Assembly: GCA_001626925.1 (NCBI GenBank) | Contig: LUOR01000002.1 | Coordinates: forward strand, 1-64,000 | DNA: 64,000 bases | Direction of reading: 5' to 3' | Source: Moraxellaceae bacterium REDSEA-S32_B1 | GTDB taxonomy: Bacteria; Pseudomonadota; Gammaproteobacteria; Pseudomonadales; Moraxellaceae | Shown: positions 57,032 to 64,000 of the stretch, piece by piece | How positions within the stretch are numbered: position 1 is the stretch's first letter | Layout of the letters: each line of letters opens with the position of its first letter | Position numbers and translations under genes: made by a program | The notes under the pieces: generated by a model | Seen by the model: the letters and a program-made list of their open reading frames with translations, nothing else | The model's database searches: none | What the model was told of the DNA's origin: nothing

Positions 57032-57265
57032 ATGAACTTTACAAAGGCGACAGACGAAGCCGAGCATTTGTACTCAACAGGTGTTATCACCGTACAAACG
57101 CAAATGGACTATCGTAACGGTATCAGCCAACTTGAAGCTGCTGCCAAAGCAGGACATGCCAAAGCGGCAATGTTCTTATCCCAACTCTATCAACAAGGTT
57201 TTCGTGTTGAACGTGATTCATTGAAAGCGCAATATTGGGAAAATTATGGCTATCAAATCGCTTAA
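57032..57265 (+). CDS. Small Sel1-repeat protein
   Basis: This 77-residue protein contains one Sel1-like repeat, a TPR-related pair of helices (GISQLEAAAKAGHAKAAMFLSQLYQQG). Such single-repeat proteins are often adaptors. The ribosome site (AAGGAG) is strong. There is no signal peptide. The gene's stop codon overlaps, by two bases, the stop of the alkyltransferase remnant on the other strand. Confidence 0.75.
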   Translation: MNFTKATDEAEHLYSTGVITVQTQMDYRNGISQLEAAAKAGHAKAAMFLSQLYQQGFRVERDSLKAQYWENYGYQIA

Positions 57266-57432
57266 TTTTCTTTTACCATCACACCTTCTACCTGTAGCAA
57301 TTGCGCTTGTAAATTTTGACCATGTTCTGTAAACATAATTGTGCAGATTTTCCCTTGTGAATTGACCACTCGATGACACGGCAATGTGCTTCGATCATCC
57401 ATATTGCCTAGCACTCTGACCATTGTAACCAT
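57262..57432 (-). pseudogene. C-terminal remnant of a 6-O-methylguanine-DNA alkyltransferase-like protein
   Basis: The minus strand reads VRVLGNMDDRSTLPCHRVVN, then SQGKI and ending QAQLLQVEGVMVKEN. The PCHRVVNSQGK block is the active-site end of the MGMT/Ada/ATL alkyltransferase fold, with the cysteine present. The N-terminal half and the usual start are missing, cut off near 57420-57430 where IS3 sequence begins. It is broken, most likely by that element's insertion and a later deletion. Confidence 0.7.
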
Positions 57433-58140
57433 GTCTGCGTTTTTAGTTATAGAACATCTCTATATATTCAAAGATATCCGACCTTGCTTCAGTTCTTGTC
57501 ACATAGATTTTCTACTTGATCCTCTCTCTCGCTTTAACAGCTGAAAGACGCTCTCAGCAACAGCATTATCATGGCAGTTTCCACTGCCGACTCATACTGC
57601 TTTCAAGGTTGTGTTGCTTGAGAAATGTCCGCCATTTATGACTGGTGTATTGGCTACCTTGATCAGAATGAATCAGGACTTAGTTCTTTGGGCTTCTTCG
57701 CCACAAAGACATCAGTAGTGCATCTAAAACCAGATCTGTTGTGATTCTTGACTTCTTAGACCAGCCAACGACTAGCCGTGAGAATAGGTCGATAACTACA
57801 GCAATATACAACCATCCTTATTCCAACCATTGCCGTTTACGCTCAGTTTTACTGGTGGGTTGCTTTAACCATGCGTCATAACCTCTGTGATGACCATCTA
57901 ACGTTGAACATAAACGACAAACAGGCCATATATGCTCATTGTCCCGAATAAAGGCGTACCTCATTTGGACTGGCTTACGAAGTACACCGCGCTTTTTTAA
58001 TATGTCCCTTTCTTCAGTAATCCGTTGCATCTCTTTTCTTAATTTCGCTAATTCTGTAGTTGGATCACTAGATTCTATTGTCTTGGGCTGCTGTGGATCA
58101 TAACGTTTAATCCATGCTGCTTCATAATTCGAACATATGT
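57424..58140 (-). mobile_element. Degenerate IS3-family element (dead transposase)
   Basis: The minus strand holds, in pieces, an orfA tail (AAWIKRYDPQ, then ELAKLRKEMQRITEERDILK) and orfB segments (YAFIRDNEHIWPVCRLC, then [19 protein letters not shown], then HSDQGSQYTSHKW, then DNAVAESVFQLLKRERI, then FEYIEMFYN). The catalytic DDE residues can still be traced. There are several stop codons (for example before GWLYIAVV), a frameshift around KLP/HDN and an internal deletion after KRQWLE. No clear terminal repeats remain. It truncates the alkyltransferase remnant. Confidence 0.8.
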
Positions 58141-58148
58141 AATAAAAA

Positions 58149-58166
58149 ATCACGCTTCGGCGTGAT
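58149..58166 (-). terminator. Terminator of the ABZJ_00895-like gene
   Basis: ATCACGC (58149-58155) and GCGTGAT (58160-58166) form a 7-bp stem with a TTCG loop. On the minus strand it runs into TTTTTT. Confidence 0.8.
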
Positions 58167-58191
58167 CTTTTTTGTGATTAACGCTAAAGGG

Positions 58192-58629
58192 TTATTTATG
58201 ATATTTCTTCAACATCATCTGTGTTGGTTTACCCAAAAACCAAAAACCAAGCAACACCAAAAACGCATTCACCATTAAAAAGATCGATAAAAAGATCAAT
58301 ACAAATGCCCCACTGCTTAGGGCATTAGTGATCGGTGCCAAATCTATTCGACCTTGTACCATAAAAATACCGACAATCCCTGCAATGATGCTATAAAACC
58401 AAAATGCAGTTGCACAGCCTATGCTGAGATGCCATCGTGTCGTCATATCAGGAACATCTTTCATCTTTTTGACGAAATGCCTAGTCATCAAATAAAAACT
58501 GATCATGTACGGTAAAAGTACCAACATGCTAAACACTTGAGGAAGTAGCATACCTAGCGCACCAAGCGCAAACGTCAATGCAATCAACCAACACATAAAA
58601 TAGATGATATAAGTCAACGATTGTTTCAT
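58192..58629 (-). CDS. Small membrane protein (ABZJ_00895-like family)
   Basis: This 145-residue protein has four predicted membrane helices at about residues 5-28, 28-48, 68-92 and 105-130, with a basic cytoplasmic tail (KPTQMMLKKYHK). The size and pattern match the ABZJ_00895 family that is common in Acinetobacter, with no known function. The start has no competing ATG. It lies beside the dead IS3 element but looks intact. Confidence 0.65.
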   Translation of the reverse strand: MKQSLTYIIYFMCWLIALTFALGALGMLLPQVFSMLVLLPYMISFYLMTRHFVKKMKDVPDMTTRWHLSIGCATAFWFYSIIAGIVGIFMVQGRIDLAPITNALSSGAFVLIFLSIFLMVNAFLVLLGFWFLGKPTQMMLKKYHK

Positions 58630-58799
58630 AAGATTTTCACAGTATGATTGATTTAATGTGATTTGGATAAGTTAATGAATAGATTGAATTTTAAATTTTA
58701 ACTTAAAAAAATGGCGAAAATATTCAAATTTTTCTAAATATCTTGTCAACCAATCCCATCACTATAGCGTTAATAGAATAACATTGATCATATTCTCTC

Positions 58800-58982
58800 T
58801 GATCTATTCTAAAGTCTAATTTGCACGGCATCCGCAGTTTAGTTATTTAGATCAATGGATTCGATATTCACAATGATGATCATTTTCTTAAGTTTGCGGC
58901 GTGGTAATCATGGCATCTTATGCACGTCCCAAATCGAAGACTCAGGTCAGTTAAGCCTCGCATCTTAACTGACCTTTATTTT
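58800..58982 (+). ncRNA. Candidate small RNA with an orphan terminator
   Basis: No plus-strand gene lies before the strong terminator at 58944-58975, which implies a short transcript ending there. CCGCAG and the later TTTGCGG could pair, giving a folded body. A 14-codon frame (MASYARPKSKTQVS, 58911-58955) overlaps the terminator stem and could be a leader peptide instead. The promoter is unclear; TTGATC..TATTCT at 58784-58810 is weak. The whole 58630-59011 gap has no other feature. Confidence 0.35.
58944..58975 (+). terminator. Strong plus-strand terminator without a gene before it
   Basis: AGGTCAGTTAAG (58944-58955) pairs perfectly with CTTAACTGACCT (58964-58975) and is followed by TTATTTTGT on the plus strand. 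On the minus strand no T run follows, so it should act in the plus direction. Confidence 0.7.
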
Positions 58983-59011
58983 GTCTGCTTCATTCTTCTG
59001 CTTAAAACAAC

Positions 59012-60199
59012 TTAACGTGACAAATATTTCGTCATATCCTCAAGACCTTTGAGGGTCATTGGATACATATGATCTTCAAAGACTTGTTTAATCCCTTGAA
59101 TGGTCTGGGTATATTGCCAATAGTTTTGTTCTTCAGGATTGAGCCACGCTGTTTTTTCAAAATGTTTACGCAAACGTTGTAGCCACACTACACCTGTTTC
59201 CGCATTCATATATTCGACAGAGCCACCCTCGGAAAATAGCTCATACGGTGCCATACTGGCATCACCAACCACGATCACACGATAGTCTTTGCCATAAGTA
59301 TTAAATAAGTCAAAAGTTTCCATACGGCTACTTTGACGGCGGTTATTGTCTTTCCAGACATAGTCATACAGACAATTATGAAAATAAAAATATTCTAAAG
59401 TTTTAAACTCAGTCTTGGCTGCACTAAAGAGTTTTTCACACTGAGCAATATACGCATCCATCGAACCGCCAATATCAAATAACATCAGTACTTTGATGCG
59501 GTTACGGCGCTCTGGCACCATTTGTACATCCAAAATGCCCTTTTGTGCCGTTTTTTGAATAGTGGAATCTATATCGAGCTCTTCTTCTGCGCCTTGACGG
59601 GCAAACTTACGCAGACGACGCAGTGCCATTTGCATCTGACGTGTACCGAGTATTTGATCATCATCGAGGTTTTGATATTTGCGTTGTTCCCACACCTTCA
59701 CCGCAGACTTTTTACGCCCTGGGCCACCGATGCGCACACCTTCAGGATGATCACCGAATGCACCAAATGGCGATGTACCACCTGTGCCGATCATACGATT
59801 TCCACCTTGATGTTTTTTATGTTGTTCACGCAAGCGTTCTTCCAACATTTTCATCAATTCTTCGAGTGATCCTGCTTTAAGCAATTCTTCTCGTTGTTCA
59901 GGCGTTAGATGCTTCTCTAAAAGTTCAAGATCAAACCAATCTTTAGGCAAATGTTTGACTTGATTGAGTAAATCATCAATATCAAAACTTTCAATGCCTT
60001 CAAAATAATCTTTAAAAGCTCGATCAAATTTATCAAAGTAACGCTCGTCTTTGACCATGACGGTACGAGCCAATTGATAAAATTCTTCTTGATCGGCAAA
60101 GACCACGCCACTCGCAATGGCTTGATTGAGGTCAATCAACTCACGAGTAGTGACTGGTACGCCATATTTGCGCAGTTTGTAAAATAAACGAATAAACAT
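59012..60199 (-). CDS. VWA-domain protein (CoxE-like)
   Basis: This 395-residue protein belongs with the VWA proteins that pair with MoxR AAA+ ATPases. The C-terminal von Willebrand A domain begins near residue 236, with the metal site DIGGSM (Asp242, Ser246). The N-terminal part is a helical domain with VPVTTRELIDLNQAIASG and an acidic coil (KLLEKHLTP...LEERLREQHKKH). The upstream neighbour encodes a MoxR ATPase. Such pairs act as chaperone-like machines in assembling cofactors or complexes; the client here is unknown. Confidence 0.85.
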   Translation of the reverse strand: MFIRLFYKLRKYGVPVTTRELIDLNQAIASGVVFADQEEFYQLARTVMVKDERYFDKFDRAFKDYFEGIESFDIDDLLNQVKHLPKDWFDLELLEKHLTPEQREELLKAGSLEELMKMLEERLREQHKKHQGGNRMIGTGGTSPFGAFGDHPEGVRIGGPGRKKSAVKVWEQRKYQNLDDDQILGTRQMQMALRRLRKFARQGAEEELDIDSTIQKTAQKGILDVQMVPERRNRIKVLMLFDIGGSMDAYIAQCEKLFSAAKTEFKTLEYFYFHNCLYDYVWKDNNRRQSSRMETFDLFNTYGKDYRVIVVGDASMAPYELFSEGGSVEYMNAETGVVWLQRLRKHFEKTAWLNPEEQNYWQYTQTIQGIKQVFEDHMYPMTLKGLEDMTKYLSR

Positions 60200-60223
60200 T
60201 CTTCTGCCCTCGTCTGCTTGTAC

Positions 60224-61069
60224 TTAGCGACGTGACATAAAGGCTAAACGCTCAAGCAACTGCACATCTTGTTCATTTTTGAGTAATGCACCATACATCG
60301 GCGGAATCGCTGAGCTCTTATCACGATTGCGCAGTACATCTTCAGGTACATCATCTGCCATGAGTAGTCGTAACCAATCAATTAATTCGCTGGTTGACGG
60401 TGGCTTTTTCAAACCTGGAACATCACGCAGTTTAAAGAAAACTTGGAGTGCTTCCGACACGAGCGTGTTATTAATATTTTCAAAATGCACATCAATGATT
60501 TGACGCATGGTCGCTTCATCAGGGAATTCGATGTAATGGAAGAAACAACGACGCAAGAACGCATCTGGCAATTCTTTTTCATTATTTGAGGTAATAATCA
60601 CGATTGGACGTTGGCTTGCGCTGATGGTTTCACCCGTTTCATACACGTAAAATGCCATACGATCCAGTTCATGCAATAAGTCATTTGGAAATTCAATATC
60701 TGCCTTATCAATTTCATCAATCAACAGCACACAACGCTCTTCACTGGTGAAAGCTTCCCACAATTTCCCAGGTTTGATGTAGTTTTTAATATCATAAACA
60801 CGATCATCGCCAAGCTGACTATCACGCAGACGTGACACTGCATCATATTCGTATAAGCCTTGCTGTGCTTTGGTGGTCGATTTGATGTGCCAAGTGATCA
60901 ATTTCATGCCCAAACTATCTGCCACTTGCTCAGCTAACAAGGTTTTCCCTGTACCTGGCTCGCCTTTCACCAACAATGGTTTTTGCAAAGTACGTGCTGC
61001 ATTGACCGCCAACTTTAAACTTTCTGTAGCGATATACTGTGAAGTGCCTTCAAATTTTTGAGTTTGCAT
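60224..61069 (-). CDS. MoxR-family AAA+ ATPase
   Basis: This 281-residue ATPase has Walker A GEPGTGKT (36-43), Walker B VLLIDEID (114-121) and an arginine-finger region in PDAFLRRCFFHYIEFPD. It is shorter than most MoxR proteins, which reach about 320 residues. It lies 24 bases from the VWA gene on the same strand, so the two are co-expressed. Confidence 0.88.
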   Translation of the reverse strand: MQTQKFEGTSQYIATESLKLAVNAARTLQKPLLVKGEPGTGKTLLAEQVADSLGMKLITWHIKSTTKAQQGLYEYDAVSRLRDSQLGDDRVYDIKNYIKPGKLWEAFTSEERCVLLIDEIDKADIEFPNDLLHELDRMAFYVYETGETISASQRPIVIITSNNEKELPDAFLRRCFFHYIEFPDEATMRQIIDVHFENINNTLVSEALQVFFKLRDVPGLKKPPSTSELIDWLRLLMADDVPEDVLRNRDKSSAIPPMYGALLKNEQDVQLLERLAFMSRR

Positions 61070-61178
61070 GAAATGTCCTGTTCAATCCGATATATAAATA
61101 CTAATAAAGCAAAAGTTTTGCGAAAATACATTGACTGATTTTCGACTTTGCAATGATTTTAGCGTTATTAATTTAAAC

Positions 61179-61279
61179 TTTAACTTTGAAGCTGACTTTG
61201 GCGTTAACTTAAAGCTTAGCTTTGATATTTAACTTGGAAGTTTAACTTTGCTGTTTAACTTGGAAGCTTAGCTTTGGTG
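61179..61279. repeat. Four degenerate tandem copies of a 24-26-bp unit
   Basis: The unit TTTAACTTGGAAGCTTAGCTTTG, with small changes, occurs at 61179-61203, 61204-61227, 61228-61253 and 61254-61279. The last copy contains the stop codon of the next gene. The copy number may vary between strains. Confidence 0.7.
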
Positions 61280-61666
61280 CAGTTTTTTACGTTGATTTTG
61301 ATAGCGTGACCAAAAGAACATTACTAAGAAACACACAGCAGCCACAAATAAAATCGCCGACAGATTAGACCAAATTAGATTCTGCTCTTTAGTTAAAATT
61401 CCAAAAATCATGCCAATCAACGCAGGTGCAAGTCCTGCATTTTCACCTTCTGATACAGTCGGTGTCGCCAAGCATGCAAATAGAATAATCCACGTCAAAG
61501 CACCGAGTGGGCTTGGTAAACGCTTTGCTACGCTATACCAACAGCACAGTGCAACGATTGTCCCGCCAACATAGACAGTAATGGCGATGGTGTCTTCTGG
61601 AATCGCATCAAACAAACTCAGAAAGCCATACCACCAAGACTGCAATCCAGCTAAGATCTGATCCAT
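61268..61666 (-). CDS. Small integral membrane protein of unknown function
   Basis: This 132-residue protein has four predicted helices (about residues 27-45, 50-70, 80-92 and 100-122) and a basic C-terminus (RYQNQRKKLHQS). I do not recognise the family. Its start lies 2 bases after the ycgL stop, so it is probably co-transcribed with ycgL. Its last codons run into the tandem repeat. Confidence 0.65.
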   Translation of the reverse strand: MDQILAGLQSWWYGFLSLFDAIPEDTIAITVYVGGTIVALCCWYSVAKRLPSPLGALTWIILFACLATPTVSEGENAGLAPALIGMIFGILTKEQNLIWSNLSAILFVAAVCFLVMFFWSRYQNQRKKLHQS

Positions 61667-61668
61667 AT

Positions 61669-62001
61669 TTATGCTCCTCGCAAACCTTCAGGCGCAACAG
61701 CATTCGGGTTAATCAAACCATCTGGTGGCATCTGCACAAAATAGCCTTGAGTCTGTAGTGCATCAAGTACACGCATGGTAGATACTCGTGCCAACTTACG
61801 CTCTTGAGTAAGCTCAAGTTGCATGACAAAAGTTGCTCGGCCAAACGCTTTTTGCATGCTTTCAGGGACATTCGCAAAAGGATCCGCAGTATTATCACTA
61901 TCTGCATTTGATTGGCTTTCACCATTCTGATTTGAACGTGCCACGTAGAGATACATCTCATCACGTTTACTTGAGCGATAAATATCACAAATCATCTGCA
62001 T
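61669..62001 (-). CDS. ycgL: YcgL-domain protein
   Basis: YcgL-domain proteins are small, of unknown role, and often encoded beside rnd, as here. [18 protein letters not shown] at the start and [20 protein letters not shown] near the end are diagnostic. The family is linked to rnd by neighbourhood only. A second ATG at 61995 is equally possible. It has about 25 extra residues between the two conserved halves ([20 protein letters not shown]). Confidence 0.85.
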   Translation of the reverse strand: MQMICDIYRSSKRDEMYLYVARSNQNGESQSNADSDNTADPFANVPESMQKAFGRATFVMQLELTQERKLARVSTMRVLDALQTQGYFVQMPPDGLINPNAVAPEGLRGA

Positions 62002-62262
62002 TACTCATTATGTTATTTGAGGGAAAATCTGTTTTGAAAAACAAAAACTGTGGCGAATTATAACTTGAAGCCATTTTTAAGTCTAAATTTGAACCTAAAC
62101 TTCTCAGCTTACGTCACGCAAAATAAATGATTCACAGCACAACTTATCCCTAGTTAAATTCAGCATACACCGAAATTTCGGACTAAATAGTGCAAATGAT
62201 GACTGCAAAGTTACACTTTCAAAATATACATCACTTTAATTTTAATCATCGCAAAACTTATG

Positions 62263-63396
62263 CTAAGTAGACTGCGGTCGTGCTTCCATATCCTGAGCAA
62301 TTATGGTGAGTATTGGTTTGGTGACAACTTCTAAACGCCAACCTAATAAATAAGGATTGAGTTGATCTAATTTTGACTGATCTTGCGTTGCAAAGACCTG
62401 CAGTTGTGTCATCCATTTTTTGCGCATGAGAATATCTATTGGTACAGATAACTCGTTGCTGACATTATTCAATAATTGCTCAATCGCCACACTGGTTTCT
62501 TTGAGCTGATAACGGCAAGGTCTAGGTAGCCGTTTTAGCCATGTTGATTGGTCAGGCAAATCATTTATTAAGCTTAAAATATGTTTGCCGTGTTCGCGTA
62601 AAACACTCGAACGAATCTCATAATGACTCGCTAACTGATGTAGCGTTTTTGGATGACGTTCTAAGATTTTTTGAATCGTGCCATTTTTGAGGATATAACT
62701 GCGTGGCTTATTCTCTCGAAGTGCAAGTTCTTCTCGCCATGTCATCAGCTGTTTGAGTTGCATCAGTTGCTTGGAACTATGTCGAAAGTTCGCCATATCC
62801 AAATAAGCATCTTCGGGAGAATAATTTTGCGCTAAAGATTGGCAATAGCTTTGGCAATCCTCTAGCACATAGTTATATAAATTTTTATTTTTTAAGTCAT
62901 CAATTAAACGATCAGCAAGTTGCTGTAAATACAATACATCATTAGCGGCATACTGCTCTTGCTCTTGGGTCAATGGACGTGCCAACCAATCTGAACGCGT
63001 TTGATCTTTTTCCACTTGAATATTTAGGATGGTTTCCACCGCAGGCTGATAACCAATCTGCATACCATAGCCGAGATACGCCATAGCGACTTGGGTATCA
63101 AAAATATTGGTCAGTGGCTTTTGCTGTGCATAGTGATAAATCAGGTCAACATCTTCTCCGCAAGCATGGAAAATATTTTGCTTTGCCTCAAAAATTGCTT
63201 GCCAAAGTATTGATAGATCAAGATTGCCATCAACCAAATACACTTGCTCATCAACGTTGATCTGTAATACACCTAATTTTGGGTACAGCGTATCGACCTT
63301 GATAAACTCAGTATCGAGCGCATGGCTTGCACTTTGTTTTAATTTTTCACTGATTGCAGGCAATTCTGCTTGCGATGCAATCCATTGATAGTGCAT
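62263..63396 (-). CDS. rnd: Ribonuclease D
   Basis: RNase D trims the 3' ends of tRNA and other stable RNAs. The DEDD exonuclease motifs are LDTEFIKVDTLYP (Asp28, Glu30), HACGEDVDLI and YAANDVLYL. The HRDC domain spans about residues 212-290 (LMTWREELALRENKPRSYI). The 377-residue length is normal. ycgL follows after about 260 bases and recR precedes by about 85. Confidence 0.92.
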   Translation of the reverse strand: MHYQWIASQAELPAISEKLKQSASHALDTEFIKVDTLYPKLGVLQINVDEQVYLVDGNLDLSILWQAIFEAKQNIFHACGEDVDLIYHYAQQKPLTNIFDTQVAMAYLGYGMQIGYQPAVETILNIQVEKDQTRSDWLARPLTQEQEQYAANDVLYLQQLADRLIDDLKNKNLYNYVLEDCQSYCQSLAQNYSPEDAYLDMANFRHSSKQLMQLKQLMTWREELALRENKPRSYILKNGTIQKILERHPKTLHQLASHYEIRSSVLREHGKHILSLINDLPDQSTWLKRLPRPCRYQLKETSVAIEQLLNNVSNELSVPIDILMRKKWMTQLQVFATQDQSKLDQLNPYLLGWRLEVVTKPILTIIAQDMEARPQST

Positions 63397-63481
63397 AAAA
63401 TTCCTTAATCAATCACACAGTATTGATAATACAAATTATAAAAGTAAATCTAAGCCTGAACACAGACTTCGCTAATGCAAC

Positions 63482-64000
63482 TTAATCCTGATTGAGCATC
63501 AAACGATGCGTCAACGCCTGATGCAAGGTATGACTATCGACATATTCAAGCTCACCGCCCTGAGGTACACCTTGTGCAATCCGACTAATTCGAACTGGTA
63601 GTTGGCGACAGGCTTCGACTAAATAATGTGCTGTCGCTTGACCTTCAACTGTGGCATTAGTTGCAAGAATAATTTCTTGAATTTGCCCATCACTTAAGCG
63701 TTGTAAGAGATGCGGAATCCCCACTTCTTCAGGACCTATCCCATCTAGCGGTGACAAATGCCCATGCAACACATGATAACGCCCTTTAAAGCTACCACTA
63801 TGTTCGATCGCAAACACATCCGCAGGCGACTCCACCACACAAAGCACTTGCTGATCTCGCTCGTTGTCCAAGCAGATCTCACAAACTTCAAGCTCGGTCA
63901 ATGAATGACAGACTGAACATTCATGAATATGTTCTACTGCATCGGTGATCGCTTGAGCGAGTTCTAGTGCGCCGACACGTTGTCGCATCAATAAATGCAA
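63482..64000 (-). CDS. recR: Recombination protein RecR (5' end beyond the window)
   Basis: RecR works with RecF and RecO in gap repair. The visible part has the zinc cysteines in CSVCHSLTELEVCEICLDNERD and the Toprim region with VVESPADVFAIE and the GIGPEE block. About 26 N-terminal residues (the FEQLVQAL... helix-hairpin-helix part) lie to the right of base 64000. The ending MLNQD follows the usual family end. Confidence 0.9.
   Translation of the reverse strand: MHLLMRQRVGALELAQAITDAVEHIHECSVCHSLTELEVCEICLDNERDQQVLCVVESPADVFAIEHSGSFKGRYHVLHGHLSPLDGIGPEEVGIPHLLQRLSDGQIQEIILATNATVEGQATAHYLVEACRQLPVRISRIAQGVPQGGELEYVDSHTLHQALTHRLMLNQD

Noticed and set aside
61179-61279. A CRISPR-like array
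   Set aside because: The units are directly abutted and degenerate, with no unique spacers and no cas genes.

Overview
The window looks like chromosomal DNA of a gammaproteobacterium of the Acinetobacter type (Moraxellaceae). This rests on the low-GC coding style, on family combinations typical of that genus (a detached gspL-gspM pair behind gpsA and sixA, an ABZJ_00895-like membrane protein, Acinetobacter-style IS3 and IS256 remnants) and on gene orders such as cmk-rpsA-ihfB-lapA-pyrF and recR-rnd-ycgL. The species cannot be fixed from the sequence alone. Most of the window is ordinary housekeeping DNA. The accessory parts are the left edge (1-1.5 kb), a RES/Xre toxin-antitoxin pair (5.5-6.8 kb), a decayed gene and insertion-sequence graveyard (57.2-58.2 kb) and several unexplained intergenic repeats.

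Layout. 1-1.5 kb: the end of an IS256-type transposase, a second IS256-type fragment, and a damaged IS3-family element. 1.6-5.5 kb: a YbbA/YbbP-type ABC transporter divergent from the secreted esterase TesA. 5.5-6.8 kb: toxin-antitoxin operon. 6.9-13.1 kb: glnS, ppiB, lpxH, a TusA-like protein, rpoH, a DUF423 protein and thiS-thiG. 13.2-18.7 kb: two large proteins of unknown function around an SCP2-domain protein, a beta-carbonic anhydrase and an exported hydrolase. 18.8-26.7 kb: a long minus-strand run containing pyrF, lapA, ihfB, rpsA, cmk, an SRPBCC protein, tadA, a 3-hydroxyisobutyryl-CoA hydrolase-like protein, ung and queD. 26.8-31.1 kb: gspM, gspL, sixA, gpsA and a nitroreductase. 31.2-33.7 kb: glyA, then a GDT1/UPF0016 manganese exporter behind a recognisable yybP-ykoY manganese riboswitch with its own promoter. 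33.7-43.3 kb: DUF6231-like, DUF2797, a D-2-hydroxyacid dehydrogenase, a possible DNA polymerase III psi subunit, DUF1275, DUF2058, a hydrolase, proB, obgE and ttcA. 43.3-52.6 kb: a 0.7 kb non-coding stretch, a lytic transglycosylase, htpX with a near-consensus heat-shock promoter, a dead VOC/bleomycin-resistance gene, DUF4112, an orphan RND pump, DUF2057 and ftsY. 52.8-64 kb: a pair of M16 peptidases, a Sel1-repeat protein, an alkyltransferase remnant beside a dead IS3 element, a membrane protein, a candidate small RNA, a VWA/MoxR pair, ycgL, rnd and the start-truncated recR.

How the genes connect. rpoH at 10.6 kb encodes the sigma factor that should read the heat-shock promoter in front of htpX at 44.9 kb. 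Translation and RNA functions are dense (glnS, rpsA, tadA, ttcA, queD, rnd, obgE), as are envelope functions (lpxH, lapA, tesA, GspL/M, transglycosylase, FtsY, RND pump). I found no tRNA or rRNA gene, CRISPR array or prophage. The best candidates for new biology are the manganese riboswitch unit, the psi-like protein, the two large unknown proteins, the orphan terminator/small-RNA locus at 58.8-59.0 kb and the 123-bp inverted-ended element at 50.3 kb.
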